From NCBI RefSeq assembly GCF_014298075.1, contig NZ_CP060418.1, forward strand, positions 2,480,001 to 2,544,000: a DNA stretch of 64,000 nucleotides. The letters run 5' to 3'. The DNA comes from Enterobacter sp. JUb54 (GTDB taxonomy: Bacteria; Pseudomonadota; Gammaproteobacteria; Enterobacterales; Enterobacteriaceae). The translations under genes and the position numbers were made by a program. Shown piece by piece: positions 9,072 through 17,789 of this stretch (position 1 is its first letter; each line of letters opens with the position of its first letter). The notes under the pieces are model-generated. The model made no database searches, had not been told where the DNA came from, and saw nothing but the letters and a program-made list of their open reading frames with translations.

Positions 9072-9115
9072 TGGAAGTAGATCGATTAGCAACAGGACAG
9101 ATTCCGCATGACTGA
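9071..9115 (+). CDS. fur leader peptide, second short ORF (3' half of split uof)
   Basis: ATG at 9071 overlaps the stop of the preceding short ORF and begins 14 codons, MEVDRLATGQIPHD, ending in TGA at 9113-9115. That stop lies eight bases inside fur, whose ATG is at 9108. The C-terminal residues (TGQIPHD) and the stop/start overlap match the end of E. coli uof as I remember it, which couples uof and fur translation. In this genome the coupled ORF appears to have its own start codon. Confidence 0.55.
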   Translation: MEVDRLATGQIPHD

Positions 9116-9560
9116 CAACAATACCGCATTAAAGAAGGCTGGCCTGAAAGTCACACTTCCACGATTAAAAATCCTGGAAGTTTTACAGGAACCGGATAAC
9201 CATCACGTCAGTGCGGAAGATTTATACAAACGCCTGATCGACATGGGTGAAGAAATTGGTCTGGCTACCGTATACCGCGTACTGAACCAGTTTGATGATG
9301 CTGGCATTGTTACCCGCCATAATTTCGAAGGCGGTAAATCTGTTTTCGAACTGACGCAGCAGCATCATCACGATCATCTTATTTGCCTCGATTGTGGCAA
9401 AGTGATCGAGTTCAGTGATGACTCTATTGAAGCGCGCCAGCGTGAGATCGCTACCCGTCACGGCATCCGTCTGACCAACCACAGCCTGTACCTGTACGGC
9501 CACTGTGCAGAAGGCGACTGCCGCGAAGATGAGCATGCACACGACGCGGTGGAAAAATAA
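9108..9560 (+). CDS. fur: Ferric uptake regulator Fur
   Basis: Fur is the Fe(II)-dependent repressor of iron acquisition. The 150-residue protein has an N-terminal winged helix (recognition segment GLATVYRVLNQF, about 51-62), a His-rich metal site (HHHDH, 86-90), a CxxC zinc pair (Cys93, Cys96) and a C-terminal acidic/His tail with a further CxxxxC pair (CAEGDC). Length and sequence are near-identical to E. coli Fur. The start codon overlaps the short leader ORF by eight bases, implying translational coupling. Candidate promoter and leader hairpin lie upstream. Confidence 0.98.
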   Translation: MTDNNTALKKAGLKVTLPRLKILEVLQEPDNHHVSAEDLYKRLIDMGEEIGLATVYRVLNQFDDAGIVTRHNFEGGKSVFELTQQHHHDHLICLDCGKVIEFSDDSIEARQREIATRHGIRLTNHSLYLYGHCAEGDCREDEHAHDAVEK

Positions 9561-9581
9561 GTTTCCCGCCGCGCAAACAGC

Positions 9582-9612
9582 AAAAAGCCAACCTGACGGT
9601 TGGCTTTTTTTA
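9582..9612. terminator. Terminator after fur, also facing chiQ
   Basis: AAAAAGCCAACC-TGAC-GGTTGGCTTTTTTT is a perfect 12-base stem with A and T flanks on either side. It can end fur transcripts on the plus strand and chiPQ transcripts on the minus strand. Confidence 0.93.
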
Positions 9613-9633
9613 TGCGCTGATGGCTGAAGGCTA

Positions 9634-9966
9634 TCAGGGTTTAGTATTGTTGCTGCGGATCTCTTTCCAGATCTGGTCGCAACGCGCCTTCACGGCCTGA
9701 TCGTTGCCGGTGCGGGTCGCCAGAATACACTGCTGGTAATCGAGGACGCGCACGCTTTCCTGATTTGCGAACTGCTGATGCTGCTTATCTTCTTTCAGCA
9801 CATCCAGCACGCTCTGGCAGGCCTGGACCTTGTCCGGGTTGCCTTCTGCGGTATTAATGCAGGCGCTGTAGGCATCTTTCAGTTTTGCATCTTCTTTTGG
9901 CGCGGGAGACTGCGTACAGGCTACCAGCCCTGATGCCATTATCGCGATGAGCAATAGTTTTTTCAT
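9634..9966 (-). CDS. chiQ: Chitoporin-operon lipoprotein ChiQ
   Basis: This is a 110-residue outer-membrane-type lipoprotein. It has a basic N-terminus, a hydrophobic core and a lipobox ending LVAC at residue 17, so the mature protein begins at that Cys. Conserved Cys residues (SACINT, VQACQS, YQQCIL, KARCDQ) may form disulfides. It is second in the chiPQ operon, 47 bases after chiP. I chose the second of two adjacent ATGs because AGAGG lies about six bases from it. The E. coli homologue (ybfN) has no established biochemical role. Confidence 0.9.
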   Translation of the reverse strand: MKKLLLIAIMASGLVACTQSPAPKEDAKLKDAYSACINTAEGNPDKVQACQSVLDVLKEDKQHQQFANQESVRVLDYQQCILATRTGNDQAVKARCDQIWKEIRSNNTKP

Positions 9967-10013
9967 CATTAACCTCTCAGAGTTGCGGCAGGTTCAGGCC
10001 TGCCGCGACGGCA

Positions 10014-11417
10014 TCAGAAAATAGTGAACGGGGCAATAACCATGAATTTCACGTCACGCTCATCCTGGAAGATGTTGCCATAACCACCGCTCCAGCTCGG
10101 GATATCGGTGTGGTTGTCGTATTGCGTGAAGTGCAGTTTGAACAGCGTGCCTTTGGCGCGTCCGTCCTGGACGGTGTACATGGCATCCAGGCTGTAGGCT
10201 GACTCTTCCAGACGGGTGTCCGCGTTGTAATAAGCGTCCGGCGTGGACATTCTGCCCGGCTTAGCATCCCAGGCGTAAACGTATGATGCGCCAAACGCCC
10301 AGCCCGGCATGTTCCAGTTTTTCATGTCATACATCGCGCCGAAGAACACCGCTTTTTCGCCGTTGGCGTTGAAGTCAGAGCGGTTATCCCACCACACATC
10401 AAGACGACCGTTGGACGACGCATAGGTCGGGGTCATACGCTGCAGGAAGTAACCCTGCTGGCCGTCGGCTTTCACCCAGGTCCCTTCCAGACGCAGATCG
10501 AGCACGTCAGCGACCTTGTAACCGAAGGTCAATGCCTGCAGCCAGGCGGTGCCGTCGTAAATATCGTTGCTGCCGCCGTTGCTGACTTTGTCACGCGTAC
10601 CGTAGAACTGGTAGCTGGTGTTTAACGGCGTGCCGGCAATGTCAAATTTGTAGCTGGCTTTGGCAAAATACTGGTCGATATAGCCTTCAGCCTGGCCAAA
10701 CGCCGCTTCCAGCACGAGGTCATTTTTGAAATCGTATTTGGCGCCCAGCGAGTGCAGATAATCGACTTTGGTTTTCTTGTCGTTCTGATAGAACTCATCC
10801 ATTTCGATGTGCCATGGCGCTTTGTATTCGTTCGTCCACATGTAGGAGAAACTCAGCGCACCGGCGTCACCGTAATCAAAGTTGGCCCCGGCTTCAGCAC
10901 CCTGGTAAGTACCTGGCATAAAGCTCCAGTGCGGAGCCAGCAGCGTTTGCCCGGTTGGCTGGATATAACCAGCACGCGCCCATACCGGGCCGTATTTAAA
11001 TTTCGCCGCAGCCTTATACAGGCTGATCCCGCTCTTATCGCCAGAGTAATCTTCGTCATACGTTTTATTTCGTGAAGAGAAGGCAATTTCGTTCGGGTGT
11101 CCGCTTTCGCTGCTTTCCGCCATTTCGATGGCGGTGAAGGCCGCCACGTCAAGACCGAACATATCGGCAGCATAGCCGGACTGGAAGTCGAGGTTGGCGT
11201 TCCAGGTGGAGTGAGAAAGGTTGGTTTTGTACTGATCGCCGTCGGTCACATCTTTACGGTCACGCTCACGCTGCCAGTAATAGATACCGCCGGTTAATGT
11301 GGAATCATCAATAAATCCTGCTGCGCTGGCCTGCGGAACAACGATCCAGCTCGACATCGCGGTGACGGCGGCAATAGCCAACGCCAGCGTACTACGTTTG
11401 CCACTAAACGTACGCAT
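10014..11417 (-). CDS. chiP: Chitoporin ChiP (chitooligosaccharide outer-membrane channel)
   Basis: ChiP is an OprD-family outer-membrane porin for chitobiose and chitotriose uptake. The precursor is 467 residues with a signal peptide cleaved about after QASA (near residue 33), an amphipathic beta-strand pattern throughout and a terminal Phe typical of barrel proteins (APFTIF). Start choice: AGGA lies seven bases before the MRTF ATG but directly against an ATG two codons upstream. The leader carries a ChiX pairing site and a NagC-like operator farther up, matching known double control. It is cotranscribed with chiQ. Confidence 0.95.
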   Translation of the reverse strand: MRTFSGKRSTLALAIAAVTAMSSWIVVPQASAAGFIDDSTLTGGIYYWQRERDRKDVTDGDQYKTNLSHSTWNANLDFQSGYAADMFGLDVAAFTAIEMAESSESGHPNEIAFSSRNKTYDEDYSGDKSGISLYKAAAKFKYGPVWARAGYIQPTGQTLLAPHWSFMPGTYQGAEAGANFDYGDAGALSFSYMWTNEYKAPWHIEMDEFYQNDKKTKVDYLHSLGAKYDFKNDLVLEAAFGQAEGYIDQYFAKASYKFDIAGTPLNTSYQFYGTRDKVSNGGSNDIYDGTAWLQALTFGYKVADVLDLRLEGTWVKADGQQGYFLQRMTPTYASSNGRLDVWWDNRSDFNANGEKAVFFGAMYDMKNWNMPGWAFGASYVYAWDAKPGRMSTPDAYYNADTRLEESAYSLDAMYTVQDGRAKGTLFKLHFTQYDNHTDIPSWSGGYGNIFQDERDVKFMVIAPFTIF

Positions 11418-11425
11418 GTGCATAT

Positions 11426-11436
11426 CCTCTTTGACG
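11426..11436 (-). promoter_or_regulatory. ChiX small-RNA pairing site in chiP leader
   Basis: On the minus strand the chiP leader reads CGTCAAAGAGG directly before the AGGATATGCAC start region. This is the exact complement of CCTCTTTGACG in the ChiX small RNA as I remember it from E. coli. Pairing would cover the ribosome-binding region and silence chiPQ when no chitosugar is present. Confidence 0.75.
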
Positions 11437-11531
11437 TTTTAAAAGCGGTGCCAAGGGCAAACCGCGAAAAAATAAATAAGACTGCTAAAAAGTGGAGCGG
11501 TAAAAATCCGCCTGACCACTATTGATAGACT

Positions 11532-11552
11532 ATTTTTCGTGACGCGAATTAT
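11532..11552. promoter_or_regulatory. NagC-like operator upstream of chiP
   Basis: TTTTTCGTGACGCGAATTA matches the layout of the nagE-side NagC box in this same window (AATTCGTATCGCAAATTA): TTCG-N3-CGC-AAT. NagC repression of chiPQ is known in E. coli. The site sits ~100 bases upstream of the chiP leader. Confidence 0.6.
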
Positions 11553-11679
11553 CAATCTCTTTCGCCGACCAAAGCTTAAGATTATGACAAAGCGCACATA
11601 TTCTATTTCTTTTTGTTACAATATTAGACGTCATACTTTTATCGCGGAAGTGTTTGCAAAATCAGGATAAAATAGAAAA

Positions 11680-11693
11680 TGAAAGCGCTTACA
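11680..11693. promoter_or_regulatory. LacI/GalR-family-like operator (candidate)
   Basis: TGAAAGCGCTTACA is a 14-base palindrome with six of seven arm pairs and a central CG, the hallmark of LacI-family operators. It lies 200 bases before the DUF1345 gene. No cognate repressor gene is nearby. Confidence 0.3.
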
Positions 11694-11894
11694 ACGGTTT
11701 TTCACGCCACTATCGCCGACAGACCAGACGCGAAATTCAACCAGCTGCAAACAAGATTAATTCGCATCACGAAAATAACCAAACCTGCTTTCTTGAGCGT
11801 CGCATTAGCGGGAATATTTGCCGTCCCCTCCTCCCTTCGAAATTCAATGCTCTACAGTTAATCTCATCACTGTCTTATAAAAGTTATTCATACC

Positions 11895-12554
11895 ATGCGT
11901 TTTGAGTTAACGAGCTATTTTCAGGGGCGATTCTGGCTGCTGCTGGCGGTTTGCGCGGCGCTAATAAGCTATTTCTTACTGCCGCGAGGATTGGGGATGA
12001 TTCAGCGCGCGTTGATTAGCTGGAACGTGCTGGCGTGGCTGTATTTGCTGTTTATGTGGTTGCGAATGCTGTCAACCAAAGTCAGCGACATACCGCGTAT
12101 CGCCAGACGACAGGACCAGAGCGCGACTCTGGTATTAACCCTGATGATACTCGCCTGTTCGGCCAGCATCATTACCATCCTCAGCGAGCTTTCCACCCTG
12201 AAAGCGCTGACCGGTGGCACCCGGGTACTGCACCTGGTGCTGACGGCAACCACCCTGATTGCCTCCTGGACTTTATTACCCAGCTCTTTCGCCATGCATT
12301 ACGCGCACCGGCATTACCTGACCCTCAGCGATGAGGTCACCCCGATGATTTTTGCAGAAAAGCCCGACGCGCCGGGTTATTGGGATTTTCTCTACTACTC
12401 CTTCACTATCGCCGTCGCCTCGCAAACCGCAGATGTCGCTACGGGGACCACCGACATGCGTAAAATAACCCTGCTCCAGTCGGTTATCTCATTCATCTTT
12501 AATCTCATTATTCTTGGTCTATCGGTAAATGTCGGGGCCGGATTATTAAGCTAG
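11895..12554 (+). CDS. DUF1345 family inner-membrane protein
   Basis: A 219-residue membrane protein that I place in the DUF1345 family from its pattern. It has about five hydrophobic helices (near residues 12-30, 40-60, 76-97, 108-130, 195-217) and the segment YWDFLYYSFTIAVASQTADV, reminiscent of the family's YSF-T-G-SD motif and of ion-channel pore helices. Function is unknown. It lies between chiP and glnS, where E. coli has no gene, so it is accessory relative to that gene order. The terminator at 12636-12660 is shared with glnS. Confidence 0.8.
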   Translation: MRFELTSYFQGRFWLLLAVCAALISYFLLPRGLGMIQRALISWNVLAWLYLLFMWLRMLSTKVSDIPRIARRQDQSATLVLTLMILACSASIITILSELSTLKALTGGTRVLHLVLTATTLIASWTLLPSSFAMHYAHRHYLTLSDEVTPMIFAEKPDAPGYWDFLYYSFTIAVASQTADVATGTTDMRKITLLQSVISFIFNLIILGLSVNVGAGLLS

Positions 12555-12635
12555 CGACGGAAATGGCCGGCAGGATGCGCCAGACAACGCCTGAGCGGCT
12601 ACTGTCAGCAAAGAGGTCGTGACAGGTGAGATAAA

Positions 12636-12660
12636 AAAACGCCGCTTAGCGCGGCGTTTT
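12636..12660. terminator. Bidirectional terminator between DUF1345 gene and glnS
   Basis: AAAACGCCGC-TTAGC-GCGGCGTTTT is a perfect 10-base stem with extended A and T flanks, between two converging genes. Confidence 0.92.
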
Positions 12661-12683
12661 TGATGGCGATATGCGACGCGGAT

Positions 12684-14351
12684 TTATGCGCCGATTTTTG
12701 CCCAGGTATCACGCAGGCCCACGGTGCGGTTAAACACCAGATGGGTCGCGGTAGCATAACGGCTATCGAGGCAGAAATAACCTTCACGCTCGAACTGATA
12801 GGCTTTGCTGGCCTGTGCTTCCGCCAGGCTCGGCTCCGCGAAGCCGTGCTTAATCACCAGCGATTCCGGGTTCATAACCGTCAGGAAATCGTCTTCTGCG
12901 CCCGGGTTCGGCACGCTGAATAGACGATCGTAGAGACGGATTTCAACCGGCAGCGCGTGTGCTGCGCTGACCCAGTGGATCACGCCTTTCACCTTACGGC
13001 CATCGGCAGGATCTTTGCTCAGCGTATCGGCGTCGTAGGTACAGAAGATGGTGGTGATGGTACCTTCGGCATCCTTCTCTACGCGTTCGGCTTTGATCAC
13101 GTAGGCATTGCGCAGGCGCACTTCTTTGCCCAGCACCAGACGCTTGTACTGCTTGTTGGCTTCTTCACGGAAGTCGGCGCGGTCAATCCAGATCTCGGCG
13201 CTGAACGGAACGTCACGGCTGCCCATCTCCGGCTTGTTCGGATGATTCGGCATCGTCACCATTTCGCTGCCGCCCTGCGGGTAGTTTTCGATAACCAGTT
13301 TAACCGGATCGATCACCGCCATCGCACGCGGGGCGTTTTCGTTGAGATCTTCGCGAATGCAGGATTCCAGCGACGCCATCTCAATGGTGTTGTCTTGCTT
13401 GGTCACGCCAATGCGCTTGCAAAACTCGCGGATGGACTCGGCGGTATAGCCGCGGCGACGCAGACCGGAAATGGTCGGCATACGCGGGTCGTCCCAGCCT
13501 TCAACGTGCTTCTCGGTCACCAGCTGGTTCAGCTTACGCTTGGACATCACGGTATATTCGAGATTCAGGCGCGAGAATTCATACTGACGCGGGTGAACCG
13601 GGATGCTGATGTTGTCCAGCACCCAGTCATACAGGCGACGGTTGTCCTGGAACTCCAGAGTACACAGCGAGTGGGTAATGCCTTCCAGCGCATCGCTGAT
13701 GCAGTGCGTAAAGTCGTACATCGGGTAGATGCACCACTTGCTGCCGGTCTGGTGGTGATCGGCGAATTTAATTCGGTACAGCACCGGATCGCGCATCACG
13801 ATAAACGGCGATGCCATATCGATTTTCGCACGCAGGCAGGCTTTACCCTCTTCAAAACCACCGGTACGCATTTTTTCAAACAGCGCCAGGTTCTCTTCCA
13901 CGCTGCGATCGCGGTACGGGCTGTTTTTGCCCGGCGCTTTCAGCGAACCGCGGTATTCGCGAATTTCATCCGCCGACAGTTCGTCAACGTAGGCCAGGCC
14001 TTTGTTAATCAGCTCAACGGCATACTGGTGCAGTTGATCAAAATAATCAGACGAGTAGCAAACTTCCCCGGACCAGTGGAAACCTAACCACTGCACGTCG
14101 TTTTTAATCGACTCAACGTATTCGATATCTTCTTTCACCGGGTTGGTGTCATCGAAACGCAGATTGCATTGGCCTTGATAATCCTGAGCAATACCGAAGT
14201 TCAGGCAAATAGATTTTGCATGGCCAATGTGCAGATAACCGTTCGGTTCCGGTGGGAAACGCGTGTGAACGGTGGTGTGCTTACCAGTAGCCAGATCTTC
14301 ATCAATGATCTGACGAATAAAGTTAGTCGGGCGGGCTTCTGCCTCACTCAT
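12684..14351 (-). CDS. glnS: Glutaminyl-tRNA synthetase
   Basis: GlnRS charges tRNA-Gln; four of its tRNA substrates are encoded in this window. The 555-residue class I synthetase has the HIGH motif (residues 41-44, after PEPNGYL), the KMSKS variant VMSKRK, and the C-terminal beta-barrel anticodon-binding domains. Relative to the remembered E. coli protein it has one extra residue near NYPQGGSEM. It is monocistronic: the terminator at 12636 ends it, and nagE lies upstream on the same strand with its own terminator in between. Confidence 0.98.
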   Translation of the reverse strand: MSEAEARPTNFIRQIIDEDLATGKHTTVHTRFPPEPNGYLHIGHAKSICLNFGIAQDYQGQCNLRFDDTNPVKEDIEYVESIKNDVQWLGFHWSGEVCYSSDYFDQLHQYAVELINKGLAYVDELSADEIREYRGSLKAPGKNSPYRDRSVEENLALFEKMRTGGFEEGKACLRAKIDMASPFIVMRDPVLYRIKFADHHQTGSKWCIYPMYDFTHCISDALEGITHSLCTLEFQDNRRLYDWVLDNISIPVHPRQYEFSRLNLEYTVMSKRKLNQLVTEKHVEGWDDPRMPTISGLRRRGYTAESIREFCKRIGVTKQDNTIEMASLESCIREDLNENAPRAMAVIDPVKLVIENYPQGGSEMVTMPNHPNKPEMGSRDVPFSAEIWIDRADFREEANKQYKRLVLGKEVRLRNAYVIKAERVEKDAEGTITTIFCTYDADTLSKDPADGRKVKGVIHWVSAAHALPVEIRLYDRLFSVPNPGAEDDFLTVMNPESLVIKHGFAEPSLAEAQASKAYQFEREGYFCLDSRYATATHLVFNRTVGLRDTWAKIGA

Positions 14352-14471
14352 CGTGGGTTCCTCAAAGCGTAAACAACGTATAACGGCACATGATCTTACA
14401 AGCAGGACGTAGTGACAACTATTAGTTACGCAAAATCGCTGTCTGAAGATGATTATGGGGTCATTTGCTGT

Positions 14472-14503
14472 AAAAAAAAGCGGCGGAGGTTTCCCCCCGC
14501 CGC
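14472..14503 (-). terminator. nagE terminator
   Basis: Read on the minus strand, GCGGCGG and CCGCCGC arms enclose a ten-base loop and are followed by a run of eight T residues. It lies 27 bases after the nagE stop and before the glnS promoter. Confidence 0.92.
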
Positions 14504-14529
14504 TCAGGCATAAACTCTACTCAGGAGCC

Positions 14530-16551
14530 TTACTTGCCTTTAATCTCATACAGTGGCGTCTGGCCAGCGATAACCTTACCGGTCGCCAGAATCACCAGCG
14601 CGCTGTAATCGTCGCTGTTGCTGCAGACGACCGGGCTGATCATTGAGCGTGCATTGGCATTCAGGAAGTCGAGATCCATTTCCAGAACTGGCTGGCCGGC
14701 TTTGACTTCCGCACCCTCTTCGACCAGGCGTTTGAAGCCTTTGCCTTCCAGCGCGACGGTATCGATGCCCATGTGGACAACAATTTCCGCGCCGTTTTCG
14801 GTTTCCAGACAGAACGCGTGGTTGGTATTGAAGATCTTAACCACTGTCCCTGCCGCTGGCGCAACCACGGTTTTATCCGTCGGTTTCACCGCCACACCGT
14901 CGCCGACGGCTTTGCTGGCGAAGGCTTCATCAGGTACCTGCTCCAGCGCCACAATATCACCGGTAATTGGCGATACCAGCGCCTCGATGGTTTTGGCATT
15001 CGCTACGGCCTGCGGTTTTGCGGCAGCCGTCGCTGCGGGTGCGCTTGCCGTGGCTGCTGCTGCTGCAACCGGACCGGTGGTCTTCATGGCGTTAGCAATT
15101 TTTTCAGCGACGAAGCCAACGATGATCTGGACGCTGGTTTTGTTCAGGCGAATCACGCCAGAAGCCCCCAGTTTTTTCGCCAGTGCTTCATTCACTAATG
15201 CGGAGTCTTTAACGTTCAGACGCAGACGGGTGATACAGGCGTCGATACCGGTCAGGTTGTCAGAACCGCCGACAGCGGCAATGTACTGACGCGCCAGACC
15301 TGCAACATCCTGCTCTTTATCACCGCTCACATTCACATCCTGACCATCCGCTTCGCTGCCGGCAACCGCCAGTTCACGACCCGGGGTCATCAGGTTGAAT
15401 TTAGTGATGGTGAAGCGGAACACCACGTAGTAAATCACGAAGAACACCAGACCCTGCGGGATCAGCATGTACCAGTGAGTTGCCAGCGGGTTACGGGTGG
15501 ACAGGAACATATCCACCAGACCGGCGCTGAAGCCGAAACCGGCAATCCAGTGCATGCTCGCCGCGATGAATACGGAGATCCCCGTCAGTACGGCGTGGAT
15601 GAAATACAGCACCGGCGCCACGAACATGAAGGAGAATTCCAGCGGTTCGGTGATACCAGTAAAGAAGGCAGCAAATGCACCCGCCATCATAATACCCAGC
15701 ACTTTCGCTTTATTCTCAGGACGCGCGCAGTGATAGATAGCCAGCGCCGCACCCGGCAGACCGAACATCATGATCGGGAAGAAGCCCGCCTGATAACGAC
15801 CAGTGATACCGATTTCCGCTTTACCCGCCGCGATAGACTGTGCGCCACCGAGGAAGTTAGGAATATCGTTGATACCTGCCACGTCAAACCAGAATACGGA
15901 GTTCAGCGCGTGGTGCAGACCAACCGGGATCAGCAGACGGTTGAAGAACGCATAGATACCTGCGCCCGCAGAACCGAGTTTCTGGATGTGCTCACCGAAG
16001 TTTACCAGACCATCAAAAATGACCGGCCAGACATACATCAGGATGAACGCGACGACAATCATCACAAACGAGGTGAGGATTGGCACCAGACGACGGCCGC
16101 TGAAGAACGACAGCGCTTTCGGCAGTTCAACGCCGCTGAAGCGGTTGTACAGTTCGGCGGAGATAATACCGACAAGGATACCGACGAACTGGTTGCTGAT
16201 TTTACCGAAAGCAGCAGGAACCTGGTCCGCAGGGATCTTCTGGATCATCGCGACCGCAGCAGGAGAACAAAGCGTGGTCAACACGAGGAAGCCCACAAAA
16301 CCGGTCAGTGCCGCAGCACCATCTTTATCTTTGGACATACCGTAAGCCACACCAATGGCGAACAGTACAGACATGTTGTCGATGATGGCAGAACCGGACT
16401 TGATGAACAGCGCCGCAAGAGCGTTGTCGCCACCCCAGCTAACCGGGTCAATCCAGTAACCGACACCCATTAAGATCGCTGCCGCTGGCAGCGTGGCGAC
16501 CGGCACCATCAGTGCGCGACCAACCTTTTGTAAATAGCCTAGAATGCTCAC
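14530..16551 (-). CDS. nagE: PTS N-acetylglucosamine transporter EIICBA
   Basis: NagE imports N-acetylglucosamine and phosphorylates it to GlcNAc-6-P using the phosphotransferase chain. Domain order is C-B-A: a multi-span EIIC domain (about 1-380), an EIIB domain with phospho-Cys439 in IDACITRLRL, an Ala-rich linker, and a soluble EIIA domain with phospho-His593 in VVHMGIDT. At 673 residues it is longer than the ~648 of E. coli, the excess lying mainly in the linkers. It is divergent from nagBACD across a region with NagC-like and CRP sites, so GlcNAc-6-P should induce both sides. Confidence 0.97.
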   Translation of the reverse strand: MSILGYLQKVGRALMVPVATLPAAAILMGVGYWIDPVSWGGDNALAALFIKSGSAIIDNMSVLFAIGVAYGMSKDKDGAAALTGFVGFLVLTTLCSPAAVAMIQKIPADQVPAAFGKISNQFVGILVGIISAELYNRFSGVELPKALSFFSGRRLVPILTSFVMIVVAFILMYVWPVIFDGLVNFGEHIQKLGSAGAGIYAFFNRLLIPVGLHHALNSVFWFDVAGINDIPNFLGGAQSIAAGKAEIGITGRYQAGFFPIMMFGLPGAALAIYHCARPENKAKVLGIMMAGAFAAFFTGITEPLEFSFMFVAPVLYFIHAVLTGISVFIAASMHWIAGFGFSAGLVDMFLSTRNPLATHWYMLIPQGLVFFVIYYVVFRFTITKFNLMTPGRELAVAGSEADGQDVNVSGDKEQDVAGLARQYIAAVGGSDNLTGIDACITRLRLNVKDSALVNEALAKKLGASGVIRLNKTSVQIIVGFVAEKIANAMKTTGPVAAAAATASAPAATAAAKPQAVANAKTIEALVSPITGDIVALEQVPDEAFASKAVGDGVAVKPTDKTVVAPAAGTVVKIFNTNHAFCLETENGAEIVVHMGIDTVALEGKGFKRLVEEGAEVKAGQPVLEMDLDFLNANARSMISPVVCSNSDDYSALVILATGKVIAGQTPLYEIKGK

Positions 16552-16650
16552 TTTATTCCCCCTATTAGACCCCGTAAGGCTCGTGTAAAGCCATTTTTTT
16601 ATTGTGTAACCAGGTCAGATTTTTAACTTACTGGTAAAGTGTGTTGAAAA

Positions 16651-16672
16651 TTAATTCGTATCGCAAATTAAT
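16651..16672. promoter_or_regulatory. NagC operator, nagE side
   Basis: TTAATTCGTATCGCAAATTAAT is a close match to the NagC box of the E. coli nagE promoter as remembered, ~100 bases upstream of nagE. Together with the box at 16744 it could support a repression loop. Confidence 0.75.
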
Positions 16673-16680
16673 TACGTATT

Positions 16681-16702
16681 TTTTGTGACTATAATCACCA
16701 AA
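16681..16702. promoter_or_regulatory. CRP site between nagE and nagB
   Basis: TGTGA-CTATAA-TCACC matches the CRP consensus half-sites with one mismatch. It lies between the two NagC-like boxes, as in the E. coli nagE-nagB control region where cAMP-CRP activates both directions. Confidence 0.75.
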
Positions 16703-16743
16703 TATCGTATTAACCCCTCCCGATGACTGGCTAACTTCGAAAA

Positions 16744-16766
16744 CTTATTTTATCATTCAAAAAATC
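16744..16766. promoter_or_regulatory. NagC-like operator, nagB side
   Basis: TTATTTTATCATTCAAAAAATC has the A/T-rich arms and spacing of a NagC box, but lacks the CG pairs of the nagE-side site. It lies 98 bases before nagB. Confidence 0.5.
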
Positions 16767-16863
16767 AACACGGATTGACCCCGGTCGGCGTAGAGACTGC
16801 AATACTCTTAATAGTATGCTGGCGCCAATCCGCCAGGTTCTAATTTAACTATAGAGGTGAAGA

Positions 16864-17664
16864 ATGAGACTGATCCCCCTGGTAACCGCTGAACAAGTCG
16901 GCAAATGGGCCGCTCGCCATATCGTTAATCGCATCAATGCGTTCAAACCGACAGCAGACCGTCCGTTTGTCCTTGGTCTGCCTACCGGTGGCACCCCTCT
17001 GACCGCTTACAAAGCGCTGGTTGAGATGCACAAATCAGGCCAGGTCAGCTTCAAACATGTTGTCACCTTCAACATGGACGAATACGTTGGTCTGCCGAAA
17101 GAGCATCCGGAAAGCTATCATAGCTTCATGCATCGCAACTTCTTTGATCACGTTGATATTCCGGCGGAAAACATTAACCTTCTGAATGGTAACGCGCCAG
17201 ATATCGATGCAGAATGCCGTCGTTATGAAGAAAAAATCCGCTCTTACGGCAAAATTAACCTGTTTATGGGCGGCGTAGGCAACGACGGACACATCGCGTT
17301 CAACGAACCGGCTTCTTCTCTGGCTTCTCGTACCCGTATTAAAACCCTGACCCATGACACCCGCGTGGCAAACTCCCGCTTCTTCGACGGCGACGTTGAT
17401 CTGGTACCAAAATACGCCCTCACCGTTGGCGTGGGTACTCTGCTGGATGCCGAAGAAGTGATGATTCTGGTGCTGGGCCATCAGAAAGCGCTGGCGCTGC
17501 AGGCGGCGGTAGAAGGCAACGTCAACCATATGTGGACCATCACCTGTCTGCAGCTGCACCCGAAAGCGGTTGTGGTCTGCGACGAGCCGTCCACCATGGA
17601 GCTGAAAGTGAAGACGTTGAAATACTTCAATGAATTAGAAGCCGAAAACGTCAAAGGGCTGTAA
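16864..17664 (+). CDS. nagB: Glucosamine-6-phosphate deaminase
   Basis: NagB converts glucosamine 6-phosphate to fructose 6-phosphate plus ammonia, the last step of amino-sugar catabolism. The 266-residue protein has the phosphate-binding GLPTGGTP loop (38-45), catalytic Asp72 in [10 protein letters not shown], and the [13 protein letters not shown] segment containing the Asp-His-Glu catalytic relay. It is the hexameric, GlcNAc-6-P-activated enzyme in E. coli. The start follows an AGAGGTGAAG ribosome site. It is the first gene of nagBACD, with a hairpin between it and nagA. Confidence 0.98.
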   Translation: MRLIPLVTAEQVGKWAARHIVNRINAFKPTADRPFVLGLPTGGTPLTAYKALVEMHKSGQVSFKHVVTFNMDEYVGLPKEHPESYHSFMHRNFFDHVDIPAENINLLNGNAPDIDAECRRYEEKIRSYGKINLFMGGVGNDGHIAFNEPASSLASRTRIKTLTHDTRVANSRFFDGDVDLVPKYALTVGVGTLLDAEEVMILVLGHQKALALQAAVEGNVNHMWTITCLQLHPKAVVVCDEPSTMELKVKTLKYFNELEAENVKGL

Positions 17665-17673
17665 GGTAGTCTG

Positions 17674-17709
17674 GTCCTGCGGCCTGTCCGCGGGACATTT
17701 CATTTTTTT
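17674..17709 (+). terminator. Intercistronic hairpin between nagB and nagA
   Basis: GTCCTGCGG-CCTGT-CCGCGGGAC (one G-T pair) is followed by ATTTCATTTTTTT. It looks like an intrinsic terminator inside the operon and could reduce transcription into nagACD or stabilise the nagB message. Confidence 0.7.
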
Positions 17710-17789
17710 GATGCGCCCGCTCCCCTCGCGCTACCCAGGCCTGGCCTGGAGAAGCCAGCGGCAGGAGCGTGCGTGAACCGGGGGTCGTA

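Larger units (their letters stand above)
11437..11894. other. Non-coding interval between chiP and the DUF1345 gene
   Basis: About 460 AT-rich bases separate the two divergent genes. They hold the chiP promoter region with the NagC-like box and, near 11680-11693, a TGAAAGCGCTTACA near-palindrome of LacI-family operator type. Open frames at 11654-11905 and 11679-11861 lack good ribosome sites and protein-like sequence, and I do not regard them as genes. Confidence 0.6.

Noticed and set aside
11654-11905. Open frames of 83 and 60 codons between chiP and the DUF1345 gene
   Set aside because: They lack good ribosome sites, overlap the likely promoter region and have no protein-like pattern.
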